From Rhyzopertha dominica (lineage: Eukaryota; Arthropoda; Insecta; Coleoptera; Bostrichidae), in assembly GCA_025024175.1 (NCBI GenBank), contig QCXZ01000064.1:59603325-59667324 (forward strand): a DNA stretch of 64,000 nucleotides. The letters are read 5' to 3'. Both the position numbers and the translations under genes were made by a program. Of the stretch, positions 1 to 11,139 are shown piece after piece (positions within the stretch are counted from its first letter, which is position 1; each line of letters starts with the position of its first letter). The notes under the pieces are model-generated. The model searched no databases and was not told where the DNA came from. It worked only from the letters and a program-made list of their open reading frames with translations.

Positions 1-454
1 ATAGCAATACTTGCTTCTCCACCCCGTATATCCAGGAGCGCATTTCATCCCATAATGTGCCACACTCAATTTGACGCGCTTTTCATTTACAGTATAGACG
101 TGCCTGCAGCCGGCGACGTTTTCCACATTTCCCTTTTGTCAGGCTGTCCGCCCACACTTCCATACACGTTGTGTTTGCCCTCGTTAATTTTGACAAGCAT
201 CAAAAACCACATTCAACCCTGAAAGTATTACCAGCTACTGGCATTTTGTTGAAATACGAAAACAGAAACAGGTCCTAAGACCTGAGTATTTTTTAGTTTG
301 TACTAGTGTGGATCTTCATTTTGATATCGGCAGTAATATCACAAGAGAGTGAGAATAAATTGAAAATAATTTGACAGAAATTCAACAATGCGTTGCCCAG
401 GAAACAGACACGAGAGACGGTAGGGCTCGAGTGCCTGTTGCAAATTTATCGAAC
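1..454. other. No gene seen; flank of Tc1 element
   Basis: AT-rich sequence without a recognisable coding region, RNA gene or repeat. Short open frames here match no family I know. Confidence 0.5.
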
Positions 455-715
455 AATCGAGTGGATTTTTTTTAAACAAACTTAAAATTTTAACGTTTTG
501 TGATGTTTTATTATTATAATATCTTAAACGCAAACATGACAACTTGTTTTAAGTATTTTCTAACAACAAATTACCCTTTATTTGAAGAAAAAAATTGTTT
601 TTAAGCAAAAATTCACAAAGTGCATAGTTGGCTATGAACTCCAGGTAACAATGCTTTGTTTTTATTGTTTTGAGAAATCTGACAGGTGTAAATCACATTT
701 GAAATTGGTGTTTTT

Positions 716-1958
716 ATGGTTGTTAATCCCGAAACCGCGGCTGCTATTGTTGCATTGCTTCAAGATGGAAGAACTGAGCGATATGTTGCCCAACAGTATC
801 ACATAACCAATAGCACTGTGCACTCTATTTTTATAGGTTTCTTGGAAACTGGAGCTTACACCAGACGACCTGGAACTGGTCCCCAACGAAGAACTACCGC
901 TCATGATGATCGATTTATCGTCTTACAAAGTCTTCGAGATCGTCGTGCTACGGTTGTAGAGTTCAGAAATCGACTTCGTCACGCCCGGAATACCAATGTA
1001 AGCGAGCGGACGTTTAGGCGAAGACTTGGAGAAGCCAGTCGTAGACCTGAAACAGGTCCAGAGCTTCCTAGAAGTCGTCATGTTGCGCGACTTCAGTATA
1101 CCAAAAATCAGGAGCAATGGGGTGAAAATGAATGTGGACGCGTTTTGTTTACCGATGAGTCCAGATTTAGCCTGCGGTCTCCAGATGGTCGTGAGAGAGT
1201 ATGGCGAAGACAACAAGAGCGTTTTTTCAGAATGTACCTTCAGTCCCAGGATAGGTTACCAAGGGGGCTCAGTTATGGTGTGTGCAGGAATTTCTCTGGA
1301 GGCACACACAGAATTGTACATCCTTCCGAGAGGTTCCTTAACTGCTGCCAGGTACAATGATGAAATTCTCCAAGATCTTGTTGTCCCGTATGTTGATTTT
1401 ATTGGACCTGACTTTCTTCTGATGCATGATAATGCCAGACCCCACACCGCGAGAGTCACACAACAGTACTTAAACGTATACGAGGGTGAATGCTTTCAGC
1501 GTCCATAATATAATAAGATAATATTTTGTCGGATAGATCGCTGTCTCTTGAAAAACACTGACAAAAAATTAATAGTCTGAAGGTTCAATTACACCTGTAA
1601 TCTTTGTCAAAGACGAAGAACCTCAAAATTTGCCTGACACAAGCTCAAACAAATTTTTAAATTTTTTCAAGAGACAGCGATCTATCCGACAAAATATTAT
1701 CTTATTTTAGTACTTAAACGTATTAAACATTCCTGTTATGGAGTGCCCAGCGATAAGTCCAGATGTGAACCCAAATGAACATGTTTGGGACATGCTTCGA
1801 CGAAGGCTGCGACGTCGTGTTCCTGCTCCTTTAACTTTAAAGCTCTTTTAGAGGAATGGGAACGTATTCCTCAAGAGAACATTCGCCATTTGATTTTAGG
1901 CATGCCAAGGAGAATACGTGGATTAATTCGAGAACGTCGGGGCAACACCCGTTATTAA
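716..1958 (+). pseudogene. Tc1-like transposase, broken by frameshifts and an insertion
   Basis: Cut-and-paste transposase of the Tc1/mariner superfamily. The N-terminal part (716 onward) contains the paired helix-turn-helix DNA-binding region. The catalytic DDE residues are spread over different frames: the first D in LFTDESRF (near 1145-1170, frame of 716), the second D in MHDNARPH (near 1422-1445, another frame), and the E in NPNEHVWDML (near 1770-1800) after the inserted element. The frame changes once near 1200-1225 and the gene is split by the insertion at 1480-1708. The coding end is GNTRY then stop at 1956-1958. The copy cannot make an active enzyme. Identity is certain at family level; the exact subfamily is not determined. 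Confidence 0.85.
1480..1708. mobile_element. 229-bp inverted-repeat element with 15-bp target duplication
   Basis: Inserted in the Tc1 transposase. The 15 bases AGTACTTAAACGTAT occur at 1465-1479 and again at 1709-1723, a target-site duplication; removing the insert plus one copy restores the transposase reading. A segment of about 43 bp at roughly 1512-1554 is repeated as its reverse complement at about 1663-1706, leaving a 32-bp extra piece on the left only. No coding capacity. A 15-bp duplication is long for a DNA transposon and more like target-primed retroposition. No hammerhead core is present. Confidence 0.7.
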
Positions 1959-2194
1959 AAATGTCTCTTTACAGTTTTTGATAGCAAATTGTTTCAGTTT
2001 TGATTAATTTAACGTCCTCATGTATTAATTTCTAACAAAACAATTTTTCTTTTGAAGTAATCGTTCAGTTTTTGTTAAATAATACTTACAACATGTTATT
2101 ATGTCTCCGTTTAAGATATTACAGTAGGTAATAAAACATCACAATTCATTTGTTTTAAAAAATTCAGCTGCTCCGTTTTTCTTGCCGGTGAGTG

Positions 2195-3665
2195 TATATT
2201 TTCATTGATCTTTTTATTGATTTCATCGAATGNAGACGAATTAAATCTTGTTACACACATTTTTAGTAAAGTTTGATGACAGACAATATCTGATGCCATA
2301 CAAAGCCTACCTTAAATTATGCATGAAATCTGATTTAACTTATGAACTATGTTAAAAAATTCGACCCTCTATTATTTTTACTGTCTCCCATGGTTACCAA
2401 AATACGCTGGAAAACACAAGAGTTCTGGATACCCTGAACATCTTACTGTGCAAAAGACTTGTTTCTTTCAGTATGAATTGAAGCATGTAGTGAAAAGCAG
2501 AATTTTTCAATTGGAAAATCTCATCAGTAGCCCGAATAGCCCTATATTTGGGTGTGTGTTGTGCTTTGACGCCTCTCGTTGCAAAAAAAGACGAAGTTTT
2601 CGTTCCCTCGACCGATTAATTACAAAATATTGTCAAATATGACCCTCGCCTTTAATCACACGCTCCTAATCAATCAAAGTTGGCAAGTGGCAGTCGCTGG
2701 TGGTGTCAGAAATCCCGTCAGTAATTGATTAATCCGTTTTAAATAACCCGCGTCTCTTAGAAAAAGCGTCTTTCCTCGGAGGACGCGTTTATCGGACTTT
2801 TATTAAAAGTTCTCGAGTTTAATCGTTGGACATCTGCGAGTCATTACGTGGATTGTGTACATCCCGGTTGATGGATGCTCGTGTTTGCATCCAGCGTGTA
2901 TTTTGTAATGCGTGCGTTTACCTGTGCTGATTGAGATGGATCGGGGCGAATGGGAGATTTCTTTCTGGAAAATCGCAACGGAAAACACAAACGATAGCGC
3001 TACGGGGCTGAAATAACAAACGGGGCATCGGTTTGCCTTATGCAAATTAGAAAAGTTTACATACAGAATGAAACTAGCGGCGCACACTCATAAAAATCAC
3101 TCGCTACGCATTAATACTATTTATTAGACACCAATCAGTTTTATCTTTGCTGTAGAGGCAGGTAACATTTTATTTCGAAATAACAAGTCGTCTATCCTGA
3201 TTAATTTCACTTGCAAATGTAGAATTCGTTGCAATAAAATTGTAAACTGCGTAAAATTAAAATATGGAGTTACTACATGTTATTTAAAAAAATGTACTTA
3301 CTAGTGGTGACTTAATTGGTTATGAAAGACTTGTTTTCTTTGCTGGAAATATTCATCGTTTTTTCACATTTTAATGTGTTAAATTAAAACGTACCTTTTA
3401 CTGCGCTAGGGTTAGGTATACGGTTCCTTATTGCACTGAAATAAGTCATTTTGAGTAAACTTATTTTAATTTAAAAGTAAATATTAAAGGTACAAAGCGT
3501 TACAGTTCAGATTATGTTTTCGATATTCATAAAGTACCAAGTACATATGAGATTTATTATGTAGGGACGGAAGAAGAAAAATGTCGGTCATAAAAACAGC
3601 AAAAAGGGCACAATTTTTTAAATATTTGAATACCTTGTCTTAAAAAATCTTCGAATATCAATATA
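2195..3665. other. Intergenic; GC-richer island at 2640-3100
   Basis: No convincing gene. Between about 2640 and 3100 the sequence is less AT-rich, non-repetitive and contains an octamer-like ATGCAAAT at 3041-3048. Open frames on both strands here lack recognisable domains. The look is that of a constrained non-coding element, but this is inference only. Confidence 0.35.
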
Positions 3666-3946
3666 CAGGGTCGATACAAAGTATGGAATCAGCAGGATAT
3701 TTCAGGTTCTTGCATTTTCTGGAATTTTTTCAGCTTCGTGTCAGCTCTGGGCGCAAGTTGCATTTTTTAATGGGAAAGGCTTATCATTGAAACTTTTTCC
3801 TGATTTCAAAAATATATCACACAATTTATTGCTTCTGGATTGAGAAAGATGTGACAAGAAACTTGGGTCTTGCAAAAACCTGCGGGATAAAAATCATATT
3901 CGTTATCGCTAAGTAAGAACAAAAACTCCAGCTAAAAATGCATGTC

Positions 3947-4051
3947 TATGCTGTGCTGTCTACACCTCAACCAACTGCAGATAGTACTATTTCGCTGTCA
4001 TTACAGCTCATCAGTGCAGTTTATGTCTAGTGTAGACAACACGACATAGAA
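3947..4051 (-). ncRNA. Hammerhead ribozyme, type I (minus strand)
   Basis: On the minus strand the core CTGATGA (4014-4008) is followed by a 5-bp stem II with a 4-base loop, then GAAA (3993-3990), a short self-complementary stem III, and the cleavage triplet ATC, with predicted cutting between 3980 and 3979. Stem I pairs AACTGCA with TGCAGTT next to the core, then has an internal loop and a long outer stem. All conserved hammerhead core bases are present. Open stem I makes it type I. Confidence 0.88.
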
Positions 4052-4261
4052 CTAGTTTTGCATTACACTGACATGATGACAAAGCCACCTAGCTGCCTTA
4101 ACGGGAACTACTTCCTAAAGGAAGTGACCTGTAGTAGTAAGTAGTTCCCGTTAAGGCAGCTAGGTGGCTTTGTCATCATATCAGTGTAATGCTGACAGAT
4201 GGCATTGCCATCCTAAATTTGTACTTTCATCATACCATTGCTTTCGTATATAGCAAAACCA

Positions 4262-4366
4262 GTTCTATGCCGTGTTGTCTACACTAGACCTAAACTGCAC
4301 TGATGAGCTGTAATGACAGCGAAATAGTACTATCTGCAGTTGGTTGAGGTGTAGACAGCACAGCAT
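4262..4366 (+). ncRNA. Hammerhead ribozyme, type I (plus strand)
   Basis: Core CTGATGA at 4300-4306; stem II GCTGT/ACAGC (4307-4311 with 4316-4320) closed by loop AATG; GAAA at 4321-4324; stem III ATAG/CTAT around a 2-base loop; triplet ATC ending at 4334, the predicted cleavage point. Stem I pairs 4293-4299 with 4335-4341; after an internal loop an outer stem pairs GTCTACAC (4277-4284) with GTGTAGAC (4349-4356) and continues with a few mismatches. The internal loop in stem I is where tertiary contacts with loop II occur in natural hammerheads. Confidence 0.9.
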
Positions 4367-4606
4367 AGACATGCATTTTAATGTATGTTGGTTCTTGCCC
4401 GTCAGCAAAAAGTGCCGTGGGGACCTGCTGTCAAATTGAAGTATGCAGTTGCATGCCAATTTGTCAGGCTACAGGTCACTTCCTTTAGGAAGTAGTTCCC
4501 GTTAAGGCAGCTAGGTGGCTTTGTCATCATGTCAGTGTAATGCTGACAGATGGCATTGCCATCCTAAATTCGTACTTTAAAAACTCCAACTGTCTCCATT
4601 TTCCTC

Positions 4607-5010
4607 GTGACTGGTGACAATTTTTCATTCACTTTGTTAGTTGCAATCGCAATGCCTCAGTTAACTGAACATGATCGCATCGAAATTTTGATGATGATTG
4701 GTTATGGAGGTAGAAGGCGAAGTTATTCGGAAGTAGTTGCACTCTACAATGCAATTCATGAAAATTATGGGCCAGTTTTGACGAAACCGGCGGTGTTAAA
4801 TCGTCAAAAGTTGCTGAGTGAGGAAAGTAGCTTGAATGTCCTTTTAGGTTTCGTAGAACAGCGTGCTCTGACTCACCATATTAGCAGAAGATCTGTTCAG
4901 AAAATTCTGAAAAAAGAGTAGTTTCATCCATACAAAATTCACTTACTACAAGAACTGAGCGAAGATGGTTTCGATCGTAGCCATAAAGAAAATTGTTTTC
5001 ATTCTTTTTG
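4607..5010 (+). pseudogene. Mariner-family transposase remnant (N-terminal DNA-binding part)
   Basis: The frame starting within 4607-4921 reads MPQLTEHDRIEILMMIGYGG, which resembles the N-terminal helix-turn-helix region (DUF4817-like) of a widespread arthropod mariner family. Near 4885-4920 it continues with SVQKILKKE, then a stop, then the family-typical FHPYKIHLLQEL downstream to about 4965. A large internal deletion appears before the catalytic region, and no DDE motifs remain. It lies between the element's inverted ends, downstream of the hammerhead insertion. Non-functional. Confidence 0.75.
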
Positions 5011-5281
5011 TCCTTTGTCAGGCTCAATTATTGTATTTCTTTTCTTAATTCAGAAGCAATAAATTGTACAAGTGTGATACATTTTTGAAATCGTTTTCAA
5101 TGCCTTTTGACCCCCTTCCCATTAAAAAAAATGCAACTTGCGCTCATATCTTGGAAAAAGAGCTGATACGGAGAGAGAGAAAATGCATTTTAATTATTCA
5201 TAAGCCCATGCACAATTTCAGAAAAATCGGTCGAACAGAACCTGAAATATCCTGCTGGTTCCACACCTTGTAGCAACCCTG

Positions 5282-7256
5282 TATATGATGCTCTTTATTG
5301 GATGACTACTCATGTAATGCTGGGGAGCACTGTAATTGAAAACATCATTCGTCAACGAACGCCTATTTATTTTAACTTTCATCATAAGAAGCAAAATTTA
5401 TACTTCAGATGTGATGTAGCACTGAGCTCTGGAAACATATTTCGCTGCAGTTGCATTTCCAGAATTGTTCTTGTATTCGTTGCTCGTGCTAAAGAATCGA
5501 CCTGGGAAATCAAATGTCACCATGATTGAGTCACACATTCTATACGTCTGTCAACCGTGTAATTCGTTTTGTAACTCCTTTTTCTGGGTTGCTCCGCAGT
5601 ACGATCAGAACTGATATACAGTACATCCTTCTTTCATAACCGGAAAAGTATTTCATAACTCGAGATCAAAATGATCATTAGTAACATAAATTGATGGAGT
5701 TTTCTCGAGAAAAATTATTTGAGTACGAGTTGTCTTTTAGAAAACAGACTAAATTTTCTGGTTTTCAGTTTGGAACATTACTTTTTACATATGATGCAGT
5801 GCAAAACTGAATATTTTCGTTTCAGATTACGATAAAAGTACAAACGCTTGCATTCCCCACATTATGTAATGATTGGATAAGCCGTAATATTTACTATAAA
5901 TATGAATAATCTTTTGCGTGATAATTCGCTTTATCATGTTAATGCATGTTAAAAGTGATATTTAGTTAAAACTTGTCTAGCAAGCCAAGGAATCTTGAGT
6001 GATTGAAGTTGTATCTTACAAAGTGATTTGCGCTAAAGACTTATTATAACAAAAAAAATTTAGTATTTATTCTCTGAAGTTCGCGATCCAAACCTTACTA
6101 TTTTAAGTCAATCATTTATGTTACTTATATCACATTCTGCTGATATTTATTGCTACAAGTTTATTTTACTTTGTATATAAGTATAATTAAGTCTTTTGCA
6201 CTCCAGGCTCAATGTGACCTCATCATCGGGCCAAAGGCTACAAAATGAAAGGCGAAAATCTACGTACGATTGTCATCTGCACACCATTCTTAACAGATTA
6301 CTAATTAGTCATTTCATCAGGTTGTTTTGCTCAATATTAATATCGGTTATTAATATCGAAATTGGGTCTTGCATCTAAAAGATGGTTTGCAACCAGTGAA
6401 TAATTTTTTGCCAATTGTAAAGACTTTACTTACTTTTATTATTGGTTTAAAATTTCCACCTACACAGTTACAGTATTTGCGTAGTAATTTCTACACCCAA
6501 CATTTATACATCATAGCACTACATATTTATTATTAAAAAATGCCTTTTCTAAATTATAAAATTTTCTTTATTTACTTTTTTTCGATATTTTGTCGCTAAT
6601 GTTACTTGCATGAGAAATTGAATAATATTCTTTTTGCATTTGCTATAGCTTTTTTGTTGAAATCAAAGTAAATCAAAGCATGTTATTTTCAAATAGGAAC
6701 TGCTTTATTTTTAGCTTATGATTATTTCTTGAGTAAACGTGCCGCTTTTGAATTTGTAATAAATTTTCGCCAACTTTTTCTGTTGTTATCTTTTGCGGTT
6801 ATATAATACACATCACAAAAAACGTATTATCGTTTTCGCTCGTTTTATTCCTTTTAATTACACATTGTTCGTGACTCCCCTTACCGTAGTGTAACTGATA
6901 TGAGACGAAGACAAAACAATAATCTCTTATTCTACCACGTGATTTCAATTCCGAGACTAGTAATTGCATTTCTCGAATTGTAATCCTGCGTAGCCTTAGG
7001 TCTCTCTGTTAGACACCCAGGATTATTGTTTACTCCGCGTATTGTGCTCAACCACGTACAATTCTTTCATATTGCCTCTCCTCCGGGGCATTGCAATTCC
7101 GCCAACATGAAGCTTCGGGCAGCTACACCTACATTCGGCAAGTTTAGAGCTTTAGGCAGGCAATGACGTAGTATACGTATTGATTACATTGTTACTAACA
7201 CTTCTTGAATAATCAAGGACAGAATTGAGGAAAAATATGCCAGCCAAGTACAACTA
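5282..7256. other. Intergenic, no gene recognised
   Basis: AT-rich sequence with only short open frames and no family resemblance. A short GC-richer patch lies at about 7075-7180. No RNA gene or repeat structure seen. Confidence 0.5.
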
Positions 7257-8588
7257 CGAGGCATGTTTTTTAAGTAAGTACCGTTTTGCGATTCCGCCGC
7301 CGCAGCGCTACGGTCGGCGTTCCGCGCATGCGCGCTGGTTACCTACATCTCTTGTCTACGCACTGACGCCATTACAGTTTGATTCTTCATTGTATACGTT
7401 GTTTACTGAGTGTTTAAGATGCCTCCGACAATCGTGAGTCCCGCCGATTGTGAAGTACGGGCTGTTATACGATTTCTTAGTGCTAAAGGCGTAAAACCGA
7501 TCGATATTCATCGTGAGATCTGTGAAGTTTACGGACAAAACATTATGAGTGATGGAATGGTAAGGAAATGTGTGAGAGCATTTAAAGATGGCCGCACAAA
7601 TGTGCATGATGAAGAACGGAGTGGGCGTCCTTCGGTCGTTAATGAAGATTTGGTGCAGAAAGTGAACGAAAAGGTGAGAGAAAACAGACGCTTTACAATT
7701 TCATCATTGTGCGACTGCTTTCCTCAATATTCTCGTAGTGTTTTGTATCGCATTGTGACCGAGAACTTAAATTACCGGAAATTGTGTTCACGTTGGGTTC
7801 CGAAAATGTTGACGGATTTGCACAAAACCCAACGTTTAGGCAGTGCATTGACTTTCCTTGAGCGGTACCACAATGAAGGTGAAGATTTTTTAGACCAAAT
7901 TGTTACTGGTGACGAAACATGGGTGGCCTACGTCACACCAGAATCGAAACAACAATTCATAGAATGGCGACATTCATCATCACCCAAAAAAGTGAAGTTT
8001 AAGCAAACAATTTCTGCCCGGAAAATCAGGTGCACAGTTTTTTTGGGACAGAAAAGGAGTATTGTTAGTGGAGTTTCTGCCTCGTAATGAGACAATCAAT
8101 GCAGCGTCTTATTGTAAGACATTGAACAATCTGCGTCGTGCAATCCAGAACAAAAGACGTGGCAAGTTGAGTAAGGGTATCGTTTTGCTGCATGACAATG
8201 CCCGTCCACATGTGGCTAATCGGACCAAAGATCTCATCAAATCTTTTAAATGGGAAACTCTAGATCATCCTCCATACAGCCCTGATCTGGCGCCCAGCGA
8301 CTACCATTTGTTCCTGCACTTGAAGAAACACCTGGGTGGTCAGCGTCTTCAAGACGATAACGAAGCCGAAACATTTGTGATACAGTGGTTAACAAGTCAG
8401 GCGGCAGAATTTTATGAGGAGGGTATTCAAAAACTGGTGCCACGTTATGACAAGTGCCTCAATATTCACGGAAATTATGTAGAAAAGTAAATTAGTGTAC
8501 AGGCTTTCATGCAAGATAAAATTATTGCGATATCTTTGCACGTCTTTTTTTAATTTCAAAACGGTACTTACTTAAAAAACATGCCTCG
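7257..8588 (+). mobile_element. Mariner transposon, nearly intact, perfect 32-bp TIRs
   Basis: The 32 bases at 7257-7288 are the exact reverse complement of 8557-8588, and both ends are flanked by the TA target duplication (7255-7256 and 8589-8590). The element is 1332 bp, a normal full length for mariner, and contains one transposase gene. Perfect ends and a nearly open gene suggest a young insertion. Confidence 0.95.
7419..8490 (+). pseudogene. Mariner transposase with a single frameshift
   Basis: Transposase that cuts and joins mariner ends at TA sites. The N-terminal half contains the two helix-turn-helix motifs (for example DGMVRKCVRAFKDG). The catalytic triad is DD34D: D in VTGDETWV, D in LLHDNARPH, D in YSPDLAPSDYHLF. 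The first part runs from about 7419 to near 8045 and the remainder continues in the next frame to the stop at 8488-8490. The break coincides with a run of seven T at about 8037-8043, where six would keep the frame open. Apart from this indel I see no other lesion. It could be a true mutation or an assembly error. Confidence 0.9.
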
Positions 8589-8590
8589 TA

Positions 8591-9119
8591 TTTGTGAAAT
8601 GAAGCGTATGAAGCCCAGAGCCAAGAATTATTCTGCAGTGCAGCAGCCTAATGAATGCACTGCGTATTAAATCACACAGCTAGACGCAAATGCTGTAAGC
8701 AAATTAATAAATCTAATTCGTCTGAGATGTTTACTCGTACTAATTCAATTAGCTTTTAAATAAGGAGCCCTTTGAAATCAGATGTAAGGAGAGCTGTTCT
8801 TAACTTGTTTGTGTAATCTGTTAATTCCGAAGTTTGATTTAAATCAGGCAAATACACACATGCTCGAACTAATCTACTTACTCCTGTATCTGAGCAGATA
8901 CCCTCCTTTGATCTGTTTGTTTGCTAGACCTGCAACAAAAAATGTTCATTTATTCAATATTCTTTCCACTGATCTGATGATTAAAGATCTTCTGTCCGCT
9001 ACCATGCTGTACGAGCAATATCAAAGTACTTTCTGTAAACATAAGTCACTCAATTACTGTTACACGTGATTGAAAAGCACATAAAAGCAACTCGCCACAT
9101 TTTAAAATACAATTTTTAA
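8591..9119. other. Intergenic, no gene recognised
   Basis: AT-rich with one 86-codon open frame (8809-9069) that has no recognisable domain. Confidence 0.4.
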
Positions 9120-9884
9120 ATTGCAATAGATTGATCCAATTTGACGATTTTAATAAAGGTATTTTTATGAAATTAAAATCAGTACTGACACACTTAATAA
9201 ACACTTGTTTACTGGAGAACATCGTTCCCAGCGCATGGAAAATTGCAAAAGTTTTGCCGGTGTCAAAAAAACGATGGTGGCATCTTTTGATGAACTGCGT
9301 CCAATTTCGCTTTTGCCGGTAATGTCGAAAGTCTTGGAAAAGATTTTGGTGCGACAAATAAAGGTCACCTGGATAAATACGATATCTTACCTCTCAGACA
9401 ATCAGGATTTCGAGAAAGATATAGTTGTCTTACTGCACATCTTGATTTGATTGATGATATCATTCGTGAAGTTGATGTTGGAAATATCAGTGCACTTATT
9501 CTGTTATACTGTGACGGATTTCGCTGGATCTGAAGAGGGAGTTATTACGTCTGGGGTGCCTCAAGGATCTGTGCTTGGACCTATTTTATTCTGTATATAC
9601 ACATGTAACTTGTTGTCTTGTGTGCGGTACGGTATGTATATGCTGATGACACCCAGGTCCGTTTTTCGTTTCCCTCTAGTAATATACATTTCGCAAATAG
9701 AATGATTAATGAAGATTTAAAGCAATTGCAACAAACTTCTTTGCTACATCAACTTAGTTTGAACGATTTAAAGCGCTGTGTACTGATATTCGGTAAACAC
9801 AATAAAGAACTAGCAGACATGGGCGAATCGAAGGACCTGGGTTGCCATCCCTGGACCCTTACAATTTCCCATTTAGCTGGTTAA
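9120..9884 (+). pseudogene. Jockey-like LINE reverse transcriptase fragment
   Basis: Remains of the reverse transcriptase domain of a non-LTR retrotransposon, spread over several frames. In order: WKIAKVLPV then LRPISLLPVMSKVLEKIL (about 9290-9345), a degraded middle, GVITSGVPQGSVLGPILF (about 9538-9590), and the active-site box YADDTQ (about 9636). Both frameshifts and stops interrupt it. The 5' endonuclease half and the 3' tail are missing. Similar pieces at 11.1, 15.9 and 16.7 kb may be parts of related elements. Confidence 0.8.
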
Positions 9885-11139
9885 TTATGTGTGTACACCT
9901 AAAAATTGTCTTATTTACAAAATTATAAATACTTTAAAATTAATAGACAAGTGTATTTCACAATTTTCAGCGAGAACTCATATTTGATCCTTGCAAACGA
10001 CCTTCTCTAATAAGTCGTTGTGAAATGGTTTCCAAGCTTAATCGAAGCCATGTGCGTTTTGAAGCTGTAACTGCAACATTCTTGTTGTTACGAATCGTTG
10101 TCTTAGGGCGGATATAGCTTTAAAAGACTATCTTGGTCAGGATGAGTCATAACACGATTTCTACTTAGTTAAGCTCTTCTACCTTTTTCTATAAATATTG
10201 TTCAACTAACTACTGGTTTATGGAATCACATCGGAAATTTTCATATATTCGGTGATAACTCTAACTACCAAATTTCTAAATTTACATTACATTTTAACAA
10301 TTAATACAAAAAAAAAACTAAAAATCCATCCGAACTCACATTTATGAAAGTCAATTTATTTAATATAAGTTTTAGGAATCCAGTAAAAGCATTATCAGCA
10401 CGAATTAAAACCAGGTGTGTTGTTAAAAATGCAATTAAATATATTTCAGTTTATTTAATTTTTTTGAGAGCAATGCACTGGCGATCTAAGAAGGTTGGCT
10501 TGACGCATAATCCTGAGGCATTTGTCATTCTGAGTTTTAATATTGTTAGTTATCCATCGAGTCTTTTTCCCTGGGGAGTAAAGATTACTACAATTGTATC
10601 TTTAGCACCTATACCTATGAACTCCCAGTTTAAATTTCTAAAACTTTTGGTGTGAGAAGTTGAAACTGTACTAAAAGCGCATTTGATATGTGTTAATTCT
10701 GAATCAGAAATCGTGCTCCTACTAGTAGAACCTTTAAGGTGAAATTTATGTTTCTTTGGTACTTCGTATGATATCATTATACATTATGTGGATCACGGAT
10801 ATTTATTCTCCGAAATGAAATGTATCAACTCATTTTTTGTTAAACGCGAGAGCGATGCAACTGAATGCGCCTCACCTAACTGAATTCATTAATAACGGAA
10901 GTAGTAATAAAGGGATTTTGTATGATCAGTGTACATAGAAAGAATATAAATAATTTGGGTCTTTATTTCACAAAAGATGTTTTAACTCACCTTGCAAAAA
11001 ATCCACGAAGATTATTCATGGAAGAAATACTTTATTAATTACTTAAGTACCTATATCTTATAAACATTTATTATTTCTGTTTATGTTGAATTATATCCTA
11101 AAAGTTTGGGTGTTGATATAAGCACGGAACTACGTTTTA
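9885..11139. other. Intergenic, no gene recognised
   Basis: AT-rich. Open frames of 75-103 codons at 10344-10777 overlap on opposite strands and show no known domain. Confidence 0.4.

Larger units (their letters stand above)
455..2194 (+). mobile_element. Tc1-like DNA transposon, decayed
   Basis: A stretch at about 465-575 is inversely repeated at about 2050-2175, for example the shared run GTGATGTTTTATTA near 500 and its complement near 2140. These are long, diverged terminal inverted repeats around a Tc1-type transposase. The right end finishes at 2194 beside a TA, as expected for TA-targeting Tc1 elements. The outermost left end is worn and its exact start is uncertain. A 229-bp element has inserted inside the transposase. 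Confidence 0.75.
3934..4578. mobile_element. Hammerhead-ribozyme foldback retroelement, copy 1
   Basis: A 645-bp insertion flanked by 13-bp direct repeats (AAAAACTCCAGCT at 3921-3933, AAAAACTCCAACT at 4579-4591). It contains an inverted partial copy (3934-4135) followed by a longer forward copy (4140-4578). In the forward part a block at about 4141-4227 recurs at 4492-4578, giving a tandem period of 351 bases with one ribozyme (4262-4366) between. The inverted part carries a second ribozyme on the minus strand. No protein is encoded. The layout fits a non-autonomous element copied from a multimeric or circular RNA, with an inversion made during insertion. That mechanism is inference. Confidence 0.8.
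3666..5281 (+). mobile_element. Mariner-like (DUF4817-type) transposon with long inverted ends
   Basis: The ends begin CAGGGTCGATACAAAG at 3666 and, on the other strand, CAGGGTTGCTACAAGG from 5281. They are flanked by TA on both sides. The similarity continues inward with indels for roughly 200 bp (about 3666-3850 against 5040-5281). The interior holds a transposase remnant and the nested hammerhead element 3934-4578. The element is an internally deleted, inactive copy. Confidence 0.8.

Noticed and set aside
2505..2545. TCATCAG, a possible minus-strand hammerhead core
   Set aside because: On the minus strand CTGATGAG is followed by text that cannot form a proper stem II ending before GAAA, and no stem I partner is present.
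10344..10777. Overlapping open frames of 103 and 75 codons
   Set aside because: Opposite strands, no domain, AT-rich composition; cannot be told from chance.
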